A DNA stretch of 64,000 nucleotides from Bacteroidales bacterium (GTDB lineage: Bacteria > Bacteroidota > Bacteroidia > Bacteroidales > Rikenellaceae): NCBI GenBank assembly GCA_910574205.1, contig CAJSYJ010000001.1, forward strand, positions 963,888-1,027,887, in the 5' to 3' direction. The notes under the pieces are model-generated. The model saw only the letters and a program-made list of their open reading frames with translations. It ran no database searches and was not told the DNA's origin. Positions 55,500-64,000 of this stretch are shown here, piece after piece. Within the stretch, counting starts at the first letter, position 1, and each line of letters opens with the position of its first letter. Both the position numbers and the translations under genes were made by a program.

Positions 55500-55645
55500 T
55501 GAGGGTAGTTTTTCACAAAATTATAAAAATTCCGCAAACCTGCCCTCAACGCGCCACGCATTCCGCTCCCGCGATGCAGGCGGCTGAGGCCAGCCGCAAC
55601 GGGGTCATGACTTGCTGGACGAACAGTATCGTGCGGCAGACGCCT

Positions 55646-55677
55646 GTTGCTCTCCCGAATATTTTTACTTACCTTTG
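55646..55677 (+). promoter_or_regulatory. Promoter of the HxlR-type gene
   Basis: GTTG at 55646-55649, 20-bp spacer, TACCTTTG at 55670-55677, 25 bp before the start codon. Confidence 0.6.
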
Positions 55678-55702
55678 TAGAGTATTGAATGCAAATGCCG
55701 CA

Positions 55703-56149
55703 ATGAACCCCACGTTTTCGTCAATCCGTAAGCAGATCCCGGCTTGTCCGGACAACGCCGAGGCGCAGAAAAAGGCTGAGAGAAACCCGGCAGACCGCTG
55801 CGGCGCCGTGTCGCCCGACTGCCCGATACGCAACATACTCTCGCGCATCGGCGACAAGTGGTCGATGCTCGTGCTCTACACCCTCTCGCACCACGACCGG
55901 CTGCGCTTCTGCGAGCTGTTGCGCGCCATTCCCGACATCTCGCAGAAGATGCTTACCGTCACGCTGCGAACATTGGAGCAGGACGGCCTGCTGCACCGGC
56001 AGGTATATGCCGAGGTGCCGCCGAGGGTCGAATACGCCCTTACCGGGCGCGGGCGCAGCCTGCTGCCCCACCTCGACGGTTTGATTATGTGGGCGCAGCA
56101 GAACATGGAGGCCATTATCTCGGAGCGGCAGAACGGCCGCAGGAGATGA
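55703..56149 (+). CDS. HxlR-family transcriptional regulator
   Basis: A 148-residue winged-helix protein. CPIRNILSRIGDKWSMLVLYTLSHHDRLRFCELLRAIPDISQKMLTVTLRTLEQDGLLHRQVYAEVPPRVEYALTGRGRSL is the whole HxlR domain. The Cys in DCPIRN is the redox/aldehyde-sensing position in several members. The start at 55703 is preceded by a promoter at the right distance. Target genes unknown; carbonic anhydrase follows on the same strand. Confidence 0.93.
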   Translation: MNPTFSSIRKQIPACPDNAEAQKKAERNPADRCGAVSPDCPIRNILSRIGDKWSMLVLYTLSHHDRLRFCELLRAIPDISQKMLTVTLRTLEQDGLLHRQVYAEVPPRVEYALTGRGRSLLPHLDGLIMWAQQNMEAIISERQNGRRR

Positions 56150-56239
56150 ACCGGCGGCAGCCTCTCGCGGCTGCACCATAACGATGCCTAAACGGCGGCG
56201 GAGGCGGATCGATATGCAAGCACTAAACGAGTTATAATT

Positions 56240-56782
56240 ATGATAGACGAAATTCTGCAATTCAACAAGCGCTTCGTCGAGCGCAGGGAGTACGAGAGAT
56301 TCATAACCGACAAGTATCCCAACAAACGCATCGCCATAGTCACGTGCATGGATACTCGTCTGGTCGAGCTTCTGCCCGCGGCGCTCGGCCTGAAAAACGG
56401 CGACGTGAAGATCATCAAGAATGCCGGAGCGACCATTACAAGCCCCTTCGACAGTACGGTGCGCAGCCTGCTCGTCGCCATATACGAGCTTGGCGTTACC
56501 GAGATCATGATAATAGGCCATACCGAATGCGGCGTTCAGGGCATGGACAGTGCCCAGATGCAGCATCTGATGAAAGAGCGCGGCATCCCCGAGCAGCACA
56601 TAACGCTGATGAAGCATTGCGGCATCGACCTCGACAGCTGGCTGCACGGCTTCGACAACACGCCCTCGGCCGTGCTCGAAACCGTCGATCTGGTGCGCAA
56701 TCATCCCCTCGTACCGCGCGACGTGGTGGTCAAGGGCTATATAATGGACTCTACGACGGGCAGCCTCGCACCGATCGAGTAG
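56240..56782 (+). CDS. Beta-class carbonic anhydrase
   Basis: A 180-residue zinc enzyme of the small YtiB-like beta subgroup. Zinc ligands and catalytic pair: CMDTR (Cys and Asp-Arg dyad at about 36-40) and GHTECG (His and Cys about 94-97). KNAGATITSPFDSTVRSLL is conserved. Interconverts CO2 and bicarbonate in the cytoplasm. It ends at a 16-bp bidirectional hairpin. Confidence 0.93.
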   Translation: MIDEILQFNKRFVERREYERFITDKYPNKRIAIVTCMDTRLVELLPAALGLKNGDVKIIKNAGATITSPFDSTVRSLLVAIYELGVTEIMIIGHTECGVQGMDSAQMQHLMKERGIPEQHITLMKHCGIDLDSWLHGFDNTPSAVLETVDLVRNHPLVPRDVVVKGYIMDSTTGSLAPIE

Positions 56783-56842
56783 CCGCCTGGCTCGACATAC
56801 CGCCGACTCTCGGCGGGAGATATGCCGGTACCCCACATGAAT

Positions 56843-56881
56843 GACGACGGCCGCATGCAGCGATAGCATGCGGCCGTCGTC
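56843..56881. terminator. Bidirectional hairpin after carbonic anhydrase
   Basis: A perfect 16-bp stem GACGACGGCCGCATGC and complement with a 7-nt loop between converging genes; little T-run. Confidence 0.6.
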
Positions 56882-56897
56882 TATGTCGGCAACCGTA

Positions 56898-57650
56898 TCA
56901 GAGGAAACGCTCAGCCGATATCGCGCGCGACGTATCCGCCGTGCGGAGCGACTGCAACTCGCCCGGTATATTCTCGCGTACGTAGACTGCCCTATCGCTG
57001 CCGTCCGACGTATTGGTCCATGTCATCTTATTGCCGTCGACCGCAACATCGTACCCGGCCGACCACGCCTGACCGTCGTCATACTTGCCCGAGAGGATCG
57101 TACCCGCAAGCTCGTAGCTGCCCTCGAAGCGCTGCCACTCGACGCTTTGCAGCTTCTGCCACAGCGTGAAGCGGCCGTCGTCCGAGAACGACATACGCAC
57201 CTCGAAGGGCAGTTCCGTCATCTCGTGCCACTGCATCAGGCGCCACTGTCCGAGGATGCCGTTTACCTTGTCGGTCGTCAGGCTCCGCATCTTGCCGTAA
57301 TACCTGTTTGCGTCGGTTGCCAGATACAACAGATAGTCGTACCGTGTGCCGGGGGCAAGGTTCTCGATCTGAGCCGTGTAGGTGTCGGCCGATATCTTCT
57401 CGGCCGTAATATCGCTCCACTCCGAGCCGCCCGCAGCGCGGTAGCGCACCCCGACCTCGCGGATCGTCCGGTCGGCAGCCTCGGCCACGACGCGGGGCGA
57501 GGATACGGTTATGCGTGCCGTTGTCTGCGAAACATCGACCTGAACAGTGCCGAAGTCGGCTTCGGGGGTCTCGTCGCCGCTCTTGTCGCATGCCACCAGC
57601 GACACGGCTGCCAGCAGCGCTATAAGGGGATATAATGTAATTCTTTTCAT
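56898..57650 (-). CDS. Lipoprotein with Fn3-like and lipocalin-like domains
   Basis: A 250-residue protein with lipobox LAAVSLVACDKS. The first half (GTVQVDVSQTTARITVSSPRV, IENLAPGTRYDYLLYLATDANRYYG) is Fn3-like. The second (GILGQWRLMQWHEM, FSDDGRFTLWQKLQSVEWQRFEGSYEL) resembles Bacteroidetes lipocalin-like DUFs. Start at 57650 gives the lipoprotein signal. It begins 14 nt after the subtilisin gene ends, so the pair is an operon, presumably surface-exposed. Confidence 0.78.
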   Translation of the reverse strand: MKRITLYPLIALLAAVSLVACDKSGDETPEADFGTVQVDVSQTTARITVSSPRVVAEAADRTIREVGVRYRAAGGSEWSDITAEKISADTYTAQIENLAPGTRYDYLLYLATDANRYYGKMRSLTTDKVNGILGQWRLMQWHEMTELPFEVRMSFSDDGRFTLWQKLQSVEWQRFEGSYELAGTILSGKYDDGQAWSAGYDVAVDGNKMTWTNTSDGSDRAVYVRENIPGELQSLRTADTSRAISAERFL

Positions 57651-57664
57651 CGTCTTGGAAAATA

Positions 57665-59623
57665 TTATAACCAGCCGCCGTTGCCGCTTACCGCTTTGCG
57701 AACGACGATTGCGAATTTGCGTGTTACCTCCGTGCCTCCTATGGCGGCACCGCCCTCCTTGTCTCCGCCGACCAGCGCCTTGACCGTAACGGTGGCGCAG
57801 CCGCTCTCCGAACACTCTATGCTGAGCATGCCCCCGTCGATCGTCGGATCTTTCCGGATGCCCAGCGCGCTCTTATCCTGCTGCGACATCTCGACCGCAG
57901 TGTATGTCAGCGAAGCGCTGTTCTCGCCGAAGTACTCCGACAGCGACAGCAGTTGCGGTGCGCCGGCAGCGATATAGAGGCATGGCGTACCCTCGATCTG
58001 CATAAGCAGACGGTAGGCGTCGATATAGCCCGATCCCAGCTTGCCCTTGTAGTCGTCCAGACGTATCGTATGCTCGCGATAGTACTGGTCGACGAAGATC
58101 TTGGTGCCGCTCTGGTAGCGGTCTACGTCCCACGTCGATGTCATCAGCATATCACGCAGCTCCTCGGCCTGCAACGTGCGGCCGATCTTGGCGGCATACG
58201 AGAGCGCGAGCGCCGCGCAGCCCGATACGTGGGGGCATGCCATGGACGTACCCTCCATGTATCCGTATTTGCCGAAGCGGTCGGTCTGCGTGGAGAGTAT
58301 TATATACTGCTTGCCGTAGCCGCTGTCGCCGCCCGGTGCGCAGACGTTGGTGCCGGTGCCGTAGTTGGTGTAGGATGCCGCACGGTAATCCGATGACATC
58401 GACGAGACGCAGACATACTCGTGGTATGCACCCGGATATCCGGGTATCGACGATGCCTCGTTGCCTGCTGCGAATATCACCACACCGCCCTCGATGACGC
58501 CCTCGGCACGGGCATTGGCGATGAAATAGTCTATGGCCTCCTTTTCGAGCGAGCAATCCGAGGCGAACTGTCGGTCGCTGAGGATGTCGCCGCCGTCATA
58601 TCCCCACGAGCATTGCAGGATGACCGCTCCGTTGTCGGCCGCATACTTGATTGCCTTGGCCGTAGCCGATGTCGTTGCGACGTTGTTTCCGGCGAAAATC
58701 TGGCATGACATGATCTTGCAGCCGGGGTTGGCGTCGTCGCCGCCCGCAATGCCGCATACGCCCGTCGAGTTGCCGTTTACCGCAGCTACCGTGCCGGCCA
58801 CATGCGTGCCGTGACCCACGTCGCCGTTGCTGTTCCATGTGATGTTGCCCTTACCGGTAACGAAGTTATAGCCGTACTTGTCGTCGGCATAGCCGTTGCC
58901 GTCGTCATCCTTGCCGTCGGTGCCGTCGAGCTCGGCGTCATTGACCCACATGTTGTCTTTCAGATCCTCGTGCGAATACATCACACCCTCGTCGACCACG
59001 GCCACGATGATGCGCGGATCGCCCGTAGTGAGCTTCCATGCCTCGAAGAGGTTGATGTCGGCACCCTCCTCGGCCATTGTGCCGAGCGTACCGTCGTTCA
59101 TGTAGTGCCACTGCGACGCGAGCTTCGGGTCGTCGAACGGCATATCCGCGCTGCGCGTCTGTGCCACCTCGTCGTAGGGTATGGGGGTGCAGCGCTCCAC
59201 GCGCTTGACATCGACGTCGTACTGCACGCGCACCACCTCGCCTATCTCGGCCAGCAGCGCGGCCACCTTTTCGAGATCGGCACTCCGGTCGAACGAGAGT
59301 CTGTACCACTGGTGCAGTCCCGCACGGCGCGTAGCCTGCTCGGAGCGCCGGTCGACGGGGAAGATGCGCTCGATACCGGTAGCACCGACGGTCTCCATTA
59401 TCTGGTCGACGCGCTCGATGCCCGAACGGGTTGCCGAAGCCTCGACGATATCTGCGGCCTCGGGAGTGAATTTCACGATCATACATCCTTTGCGCGCGCC
59501 TTGTGCCGAGTGTATTATCTTCGAACGGCCGCCGCCCGACGCTTTGCCCGACGTACCGTCGAGATCGTGCGTACAGGCACCCGCAAGGGTCGCGCAGAGT
59601 AACAACAATATAAGTCTTTTCAT
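57665..59623 (-). CDS. Subtilisin-family (S8) serine protease lipoprotein
   Basis: A 652-residue protein. Lipobox CATLAGACTHD, then a prodomain-like region (to about 190), then the catalytic domain: VAVVDEGV (D211), GHGTHVAGT (H271) and EGTSMACPH (S460), with oxyanion Asn in FAAGNEAS. The C-terminal ~130 residues form a beta domain. All catalytic residues are present. It is fervidolysin-like, probably anchored at the outer membrane. It lies just downstream of murQ on the same strand (50 nt), so it may be read through from the MurNAc operon. Confidence 0.92.
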   Translation of the reverse strand: MKRLILLLLCATLAGACTHDLDGTSGKASGGGRSKIIHSAQGARKGCMIVKFTPEAADIVEASATRSGIERVDQIMETVGATGIERIFPVDRRSEQATRRAGLHQWYRLSFDRSADLEKVAALLAEIGEVVRVQYDVDVKRVERCTPIPYDEVAQTRSADMPFDDPKLASQWHYMNDGTLGTMAEEGADINLFEAWKLTTGDPRIIVAVVDEGVMYSHEDLKDNMWVNDAELDGTDGKDDDGNGYADDKYGYNFVTGKGNITWNSNGDVGHGTHVAGTVAAVNGNSTGVCGIAGGDDANPGCKIMSCQIFAGNNVATTSATAKAIKYAADNGAVILQCSWGYDGGDILSDRQFASDCSLEKEAIDYFIANARAEGVIEGGVVIFAAGNEASSIPGYPGAYHEYVCVSSMSSDYRAASYTNYGTGTNVCAPGGDSGYGKQYIILSTQTDRFGKYGYMEGTSMACPHVSGCAALALSYAAKIGRTLQAEELRDMLMTSTWDVDRYQSGTKIFVDQYYREHTIRLDDYKGKLGSGYIDAYRLLMQIEGTPCLYIAAGAPQLLSLSEYFGENSASLTYTAVEMSQQDKSALGIRKDPTIDGGMLSIECSESGCATVTVKALVGGDKEGGAAIGGTEVTRKFAIVVRKAVSGNGGWL

Positions 59624-59673
59624 TTCGTTATAGGTTATTTATCATGACAAGATATAAATTTTTCGTATAATAA

Positions 59674-60492
59674 CTACTCTTCGGAGCGAAATTTTTCTAT
59701 CGCAGCGCTTACCGAGCCGTGTACGAGCAGCAGTGTCTGCGCCTGCGCATAGGGCAATCCCAACTCCTCGACGATCATCCGCGTGCCGCGGTCGACGAGC
59801 TTGCGGTTGGATAACTGCATGTTTACCATGCGGCTGCCCTTGACGCGCCCCAGTGCGATCATCGTCGCCGTCGAGATCATGTTGCAGACCATTTTCTGCG
59901 CCGTGCCCGACTTCATGCGCGAGCTGCCCGTGACCACCTCCGCACCCACGACGGTCTCTATGGCTATCTCGGCCGCCATACTGAGCGGCGAGGAGGGGTT
60001 GCTCGTGACGCCTGCCGTGAGTATCCCGCGCCGGCGCGCCTCGCGTACGGCCTCCACTACATACGGCGTGGTGCCCGAGGCGGCTATGCCCACCACCGTG
60101 TCCGATGTACCTATCCCGTGCGCCGCCAGATCCGCCCAGCCCTGCCGCGTGTCGTCCTCGGCGCCCTCGACGGGGGTGCGCAGTGCACGGTCGCCGCCCG
60201 CGATGATCCCGATGACCACGCTCGGCGGCATGCCGAATGTGGGCGGTATCTCCGAGGCATCCAGCACACCGAGCCTTCCGCTCGTGCCGGCACCTATATA
60301 AAATAGTCGTCCTCCGCGCCGCATGCGCTCCGACAACGCCTCGACCAGCCGCTCGATTGCGGGCAGCGCCCGCCCGACCGCCTCCGCGACGCGTCTGTCC
60401 TGGTCGTTTATCGCATGCAGGATGTCGTGAGCCGACATGCGGTCGAGACCGTCGTACGGCGACGGCTGTTCGGTTATCTTCACAAACTCCAT
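59674..60492 (-). CDS. murQ: N-acetylmuramic acid 6-phosphate etherase
   Basis: A 272-residue SIS-domain lyase that splits MurNAc-6-phosphate into GlcNAc-6-phosphate and D-lactate. FYIGAGTSGRLGVLDASEIPPTFG with the catalytic Glu, VVGIAASGTTPYVVEA, and TGSSRMKSGTAQKMVCNM are the MurQ signatures. Its start overlaps the kinase stop by 1 nt (TAATG). Last step of the uptake-kinase-etherase operon. Confidence 0.96.
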   Translation of the reverse strand: MEFVKITEQPSPYDGLDRMSAHDILHAINDQDRRVAEAVGRALPAIERLVEALSERMRRGGRLFYIGAGTSGRLGVLDASEIPPTFGMPPSVVIGIIAGGDRALRTPVEGAEDDTRQGWADLAAHGIGTSDTVVGIAASGTTPYVVEAVREARRRGILTAGVTSNPSSPLSMAAEIAIETVVGAEVVTGSSRMKSGTAQKMVCNMISTATMIALGRVKGSRMVNMQLSNRKLVDRGTRMIVEELGLPYAQAQTLLLVHGSVSAAIEKFRSEE

Positions 60493-61328
60493 TATCGCAT
60501 ATTTTTATGGTATCGAGCCAGCGCCTCGATCGGCCGGCGCATTATGGCCTGCGGCGAGAGCGAGCGACGTGCGAGCGCACTGGTCAGCGGCTCGCGAAAG
60601 AAGTGGGCGATCGAGCCGACGAAGCCGATCGGATACTCCCCGACGGGATACTGCATCAGGTTGCGCTCGACGAAGGCATCGAACGACCTCTCGACGGCCG
60701 CGCGGATCGGCGGCAGGTCGAGATGACGCGCCGCAAACCGTGCGAAGCCGGCAAGATAACGGTTGGCCTCCGGCCGGCGGTAGACGTGCTCTATGATCCG
60801 GGCATACGACGTGCCGCACTCCTGGTAGAGCATCTCGCGCACCCGGTCGCCGGCCAGACCTTTGAGGATGTCGGCCACCACCGTGCGGCCTATATTCGCC
60901 CCCGAGCCTTCGTCGCCGAGGATATAGCCAAGAGGCGGTACATTGTGCACTATGCGTCTGCCGTCGTAGAGACAGCTGTTCGACCCGGTTCCGAGTATGG
61001 CCGCTATGCCGCTGCCATTGCCGTACAGCGCCCGCGCCGCACCCGCCATATCGCTCTCGACCTCGATATGCGCCCCGGCGAACCGCGCGCACAATGCACG
61101 CGCCGTGCGCTCGGCTCCGTCGAATATGCAGCCTGCACCGTAAAAGTATACCGCCTCGATCCGTGTGGCGTCGAGGCATGGCAGCAGCTCGCTGTCGAGT
61201 ATTCGTGCTATCGTCTCGTCATCGCACGCAAAGGGGTTCAATCCGCGCGTGGAGAGATATCGCACGTCCTCGTCGTCGGCCAGAGCCCAGTCGCATTTGG
61301 TCGACCCTCCGTCGGCAGTCAGTATCAT
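60492..61328 (-). CDS. murK: BadF/BcrA-type amino sugar kinase (MurK-like)
   Basis: A 278-residue ASKHA kinase. LTADGGSTKCDWALAD is the phosphate loop, AAILGTGSNSCLYDG the second glycine-rich site, and GYILGDEGSGANIGR the third. The family phosphorylates GlcNAc or MurNAc; the setting between a sugar transporter gene and murQ points to MurNAc, as for MurK of Tannerella forsythia murTKQ. Start at 61328 overlaps the transporter stop (ATGA, 61325-61328). Substrate inferred. Confidence 0.88.
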   Translation of the reverse strand: MILTADGGSTKCDWALADDEDVRYLSTRGLNPFACDDETIARILDSELLPCLDATRIEAVYFYGAGCIFDGAERTARALCARFAGAHIEVESDMAGAARALYGNGSGIAAILGTGSNSCLYDGRRIVHNVPPLGYILGDEGSGANIGRTVVADILKGLAGDRVREMLYQECGTSYARIIEHVYRRPEANRYLAGFARFAARHLDLPPIRAAVERSFDAFVERNLMQYPVGEYPIGFVGSIAHFFREPLTSALARRSLSPQAIMRRPIEALARYHKNMR

Positions 61329-62830
61329 ATCCGCGATTGTCTGTATGAGAGCGCCAGCAGCCCTGCGGCCGTGAGTGCGGCGTTGATAATCAGCATCTCG
61401 TAGCCGAACACGTAGCCGCCCAGCCACCGCTCGGAGTTGCTGTGCAGGATGTAACATATTACGGGCGAGGCCACGGCCACGGCCGGCACCCATCTCTCGC
61501 GCACGCGGCGTCGGCAGAGGATGCCGAAGGCGAACATACCCAGTATGGGGCCGTATGAATAGCTCGCCACGGTGTATACGAGCTGTATGACGCTTGCGTC
61601 GCCCCACCTCTCGAATGCGAGTATCGAGAGACACATCATCGCCGCCATAGCCGCATGGACGCGCTTACGCACCGATGTCATGCGACCCTCGTCGTAGCGT
61701 TTGCGGCCGTCGAGGATGTCGATCGTGAACGAAGTGGTAAGCGCCGTCAGCGCCGAGCCTGCGGCCGAGTATGTCGACGAGACGATTCCCACGACGAAGA
61801 GTATCCCGACGGCCAGAGGCAGCGAGCACTGCGTGGCCACATGCGTGAACACCTCGTCGCTCTTGGCTATCGCCGCTGCGCCCGACGAATCAAGCATGGG
61901 GAACAAAGAGCCCTCGCCGGGGCATATGCCGCGCTGTTCGAGATAGATGTAAAAGAGGGTGCCCAGCACCAGAAACAGAAATATCACCCCCGTTTGCAGC
62001 AGGATCGATATTATCATGTTTTTCTGCGAGTCGCGGTAGTTGCGGCACGAGAGGGTGCGCTGCATCATGTCCTGATCGAGTCCCGTCATCGCCACGACCA
62101 TGAATATTCCGGCGAAGAACTGCTTGAAGAAGTAACGGCGATCCGTCGGATCGTCGAAGAAGAATATGCGCGAGAAGTCGTGATCGGCCACCTGCACGGC
62201 CGTCTCGGCCGCACCCAGCCCCAGCTCGCGCGTCATGAAGACGATGCACAGCACCACGCTGCCTATCAGGCACGCCGTCTTCAACAAATCCGTCCAGATG
62301 ACCGACTGCACGCCGCCGCGACGGGTGTAGAGCCATACCAGAGACATCATCACGGCGGCATTGACCGCGAACGGTATACGGTAGTGGTCGAATACCAGCG
62401 TCTGCAAAACGGCGCAGATGACGTAAGCCCTGATCGACGCCCCAAGCATCTTGGATATGAAGAAGAACCATGCGCCGCTGCGGTGGGCGCCCATGCCGAA
62501 GCGACGGTCGAGATACTCGTAGAGAGACACCACGCCCATGCGGTAGAACAGCGGTATGAGCACGAAGGCTATGACCAGATAACCGACTATGAATCCTCCT
62601 ACCATCTGCATGTAGGAGAAGCCGTCGGCTGCTACCGAGCCGGGCACCGATATGAACGTCACGCCCGATATGGCCGCTCCGACCATAGCCAGCGCCGCCA
62701 CTGCCCAGTGGGTTCGTCTGCCGCCCGTGAAGAAACCCGAGTTGTCTGCACGCCGCGATGCGCGCATCGCCACGACGAATAGCAGCGCTATATATGCGGC
62801 TACCGTTATTATTACCGTTACGGGACTCAT
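61325..62830 (-). CDS. murT: Sodium:solute symporter, putative MurNAc transporter (MurT-like)
   Basis: A 501-residue SSS-family protein with about 13 helices. FFTGGRRTHWAVAALAMVGAAISGVTFISVPG and VVGIVSSTYSAAGSALTALTTSFTID are family signatures with the sodium-site Ser/Thr in the second. The start at 62830 was chosen because the upstream frame runs through the promoter. First gene of the operon with the kinase and murQ. MurNAc as substrate is inferred from gene order. Confidence 0.88.
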   Translation of the reverse strand: MSPVTVIITVAAYIALLFVVAMRASRRADNSGFFTGGRRTHWAVAALAMVGAAISGVTFISVPGSVAADGFSYMQMVGGFIVGYLVIAFVLIPLFYRMGVVSLYEYLDRRFGMGAHRSGAWFFFISKMLGASIRAYVICAVLQTLVFDHYRIPFAVNAAVMMSLVWLYTRRGGVQSVIWTDLLKTACLIGSVVLCIVFMTRELGLGAAETAVQVADHDFSRIFFFDDPTDRRYFFKQFFAGIFMVVAMTGLDQDMMQRTLSCRNYRDSQKNMIISILLQTGVIFLFLVLGTLFYIYLEQRGICPGEGSLFPMLDSSGAAAIAKSDEVFTHVATQCSLPLAVGILFVVGIVSSTYSAAGSALTALTTSFTIDILDGRKRYDEGRMTSVRKRVHAAMAAMMCLSILAFERWGDASVIQLVYTVASYSYGPILGMFAFGILCRRRVRERWVPAVAVASPVICYILHSNSERWLGGYVFGYEMLIINAALTAAGLLALSYRQSRI

Positions 62831-62868
62831 CTCTGTTTCGATATTTTTCGTTTCAAATATTATTCGGA

Positions 62869-62900
62869 CAAATATACGAATAAGCGAGGGCAAAAGCAAG
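62869..62900 (-). promoter_or_regulatory. Promoter of the MurNAc operon inside a repeat copy
   Basis: On the minus strand TTG at 62899-62897, about 20 bp, TATATTTG at 62876-62869. The surrounding palindrome and CCCTCGCTTATTCGTAT match the tadA promoter repeat. Confidence 0.6.
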
Positions 62901-62932
62901 CTCGCTTGCATTTTGCCCAGCGGGAGTATATT
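62882..62932 (-). repeat. Single copy of the tadA-promoter palindromic repeat
   Basis: GCAAAAGCAAGCTCGCTTGCATTTTGC flanked by GCGAGG and CCAGCGGGAGTAT, the counterpart of the third unit at 27.39 kb read on the other strand. Confidence 0.75.
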
Positions 62933-63010
62933 CGGATACGTTTAATCTTTAAGCCGGAAGAGAAGGACAAACGCAAATCGGCATCAAGTGCGTATCGCTT
63001 GCAGCCTCCT

Positions 63011-63898
63011 CCCGGAGCGCGCACGGCGCGCGACAAAAGTCCCTCCCTCGGGAGGGGTTGGGGTGGGGTCAGGATTGTAAAACGGCGTAAGCCGTAGCAA
63101 CAGCCAACAGACTTATACGACGGCGGAGTAACGTATACACAATCCGCGGTGCTGAGAGGTTCTCTCCCAAAACGGCGCAGCCGTAGCTACGGCCGTTCGG
63201 GCTGCAAAGCATTCTGGCAGCGTATACACGCTGCCAGATCCCACCCGGGCAAAGGTAAATCGCATGCGGAATGCAATCGAATTATTTGCATACCGCTTGC
63301 GGCCTTCTCCCGGAGCGCGCATCGCGCGCGACAAAAAGTCCCCCGCAAGGCGGGGGATTTAGGGGGTGGGTACAATTTGTATAACGGCGCAAGCCGTAGC
63401 AACAGCCAACAGACTTATACGATGGCGGAGTAACGTATACACAATCCGCGGTGCTGAGAGGTTCTCTCCCAAAACGGCGCAGCCGTAGCTACGGCCGTTC
63501 GGGCTGCAAAGCATTCGGGCAGCGTATGCACGCTGCCAATCCATACTCGGGTAATGCTTCCTGCATCCGGGCTCCACTCGGAGCGCGCATCGCGCGCGAC
63601 AAAAAGTCCCCCGCAAGGCGGGGGATTTAGGGGGTGGGTACAATTTGTATAACGGCGTAAGCCGTAGCAACAGCCAACAGACTTATACGACGGCGGAGTA
63701 ACGTATACACAATCCGCGGTGCTGAGAGGTTCTCTCCCAAAACGGCGCAGCCGTAGCTACGGCCGTTCGGGCTGCAAAGCATTCGGGCAGCGTATACACG
63801 CTGCCAATCCATACTCGGGTAATGCTTCCTGCATCCGGGCTCCACTCGGAGCGCGCATCGCGCGCGACAAAAAGTCCCCCGCAAGGCGGGGGATTTAG
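63011..63898. repeat. Second intergenic repeat cluster, 4 units of 268-298 bp
   Basis: Units begin at 63013, 63311, 63579 and 63847 with CGGAGCGCGC. The GCGCGCGACAAAA(A)GTCCC, G-rich run and AACGGCG(T/C)AAGCCGTAGCAAC parts match the 14.3 kb cluster; the middle (AAAACGGCGCAGCCGTAGCTACGG) is specific to this cluster. The last unit ends abruptly at about 63898, where AT-rich sequence begins. No gene is present from 62.94 kb to the window end. Confidence 0.9.
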
Positions 63899-64000
63899 AT
63901 ACTGTGATAAAATCCAAATCTTTTTGAGGAAAAATTGACCAATATCTGTATTTTTCTCAAAATGGCGTAAATTGCCATCTGATTCGCTACAATTATAAGT

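Overview
The window looks like the chromosome of a gut Bacteroidales, most likely Alistipes (Rikenellaceae). The evidence is a GC-rich core, promoters of the Bacteroidetes type (TTTG, about 19-20 bp, then TAnnTTTG), a SusB-type GH97 glucosidase, a DUF6377-like regulator, a PPi-type phosphofructokinase, CTnDOT-style integrase and relaxase remnants and an IS1595 relic. The genus is an inference; the order is well supported.

Layout. 0.1-3.7 kb holds core genes (PepSY-like protein, lpxB, FAH-fold protein, PAS protein, a CAU tRNA, ribosomal protein L31). 3.8-8.0 kb is an AT-rich scar of an integrated element: a decayed relaxase, a WG-repeat protein, a frameshifted membrane-anchored protein and another membrane-anchored protein, ending beside tRNA-Phe. 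8.2-28.9 kb is core: a flavodiiron protein, a dihydroorotate-dehydrogenase-like enzyme, the complete dTDP-rhamnose operon rfbACDB, a ProXp-Ala-like deacylase, two small membrane proteins, glycerol facilitator and kinase, PPi-PFK, LrgAB, AspRS, TadA and a TPR protein, with an intergenic tandem-repeat cluster at 14.3-15.0 kb. 29-46 kb is an accessory island: a decayed type III restriction system, an IS1595 remnant, a zinc-ribbon protein, a broken GIY-YIG gene, a broken integrase, two secreted proteins and then a complete type I restriction-modification operon (XRE regulator, hsdM, rhuM, split hsdS, GIY-YIG nuclease gene, hsdR). That operon is followed by a large unannotated protein with a PIN-like domain, a coiled coil and membrane segments. 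The island ends at tRNA-Gly.

46.3-50 kb holds DAHP synthase/chorismate mutase and a cyclophilin, with a compact type II restriction-modification pair wedged between them in one transcription unit. 50-62.9 kb returns to core functions: metallophosphoesterase, GH97, DUF6377-like regulator, HxlR regulator, carbonic anhydrase, a lipoprotein plus subtilisin pair, and a murT-murK-murQ-like operon for MurNAc uptake and recycling. 63.0-63.9 kb is a second cluster of the intergenic repeat family seen at 14.3 kb.

How the parts work together. The most notable system is the type I R-M locus. hsdS is split by an 11-C homopolymer, and 12 or 9 C would fuse the halves in frame. It also carries four 12-bp repeats encoding the inter-TRD spacer, so two independent kinds of replication slippage could alter DNA specificity. 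The PIN-like membrane protein directly behind hsdR is the best candidate for an undescribed defence component. A second unusual feature is a palindromic repeat that carries a complete promoter and sits upstream of both tadA and the MurNAc operon.
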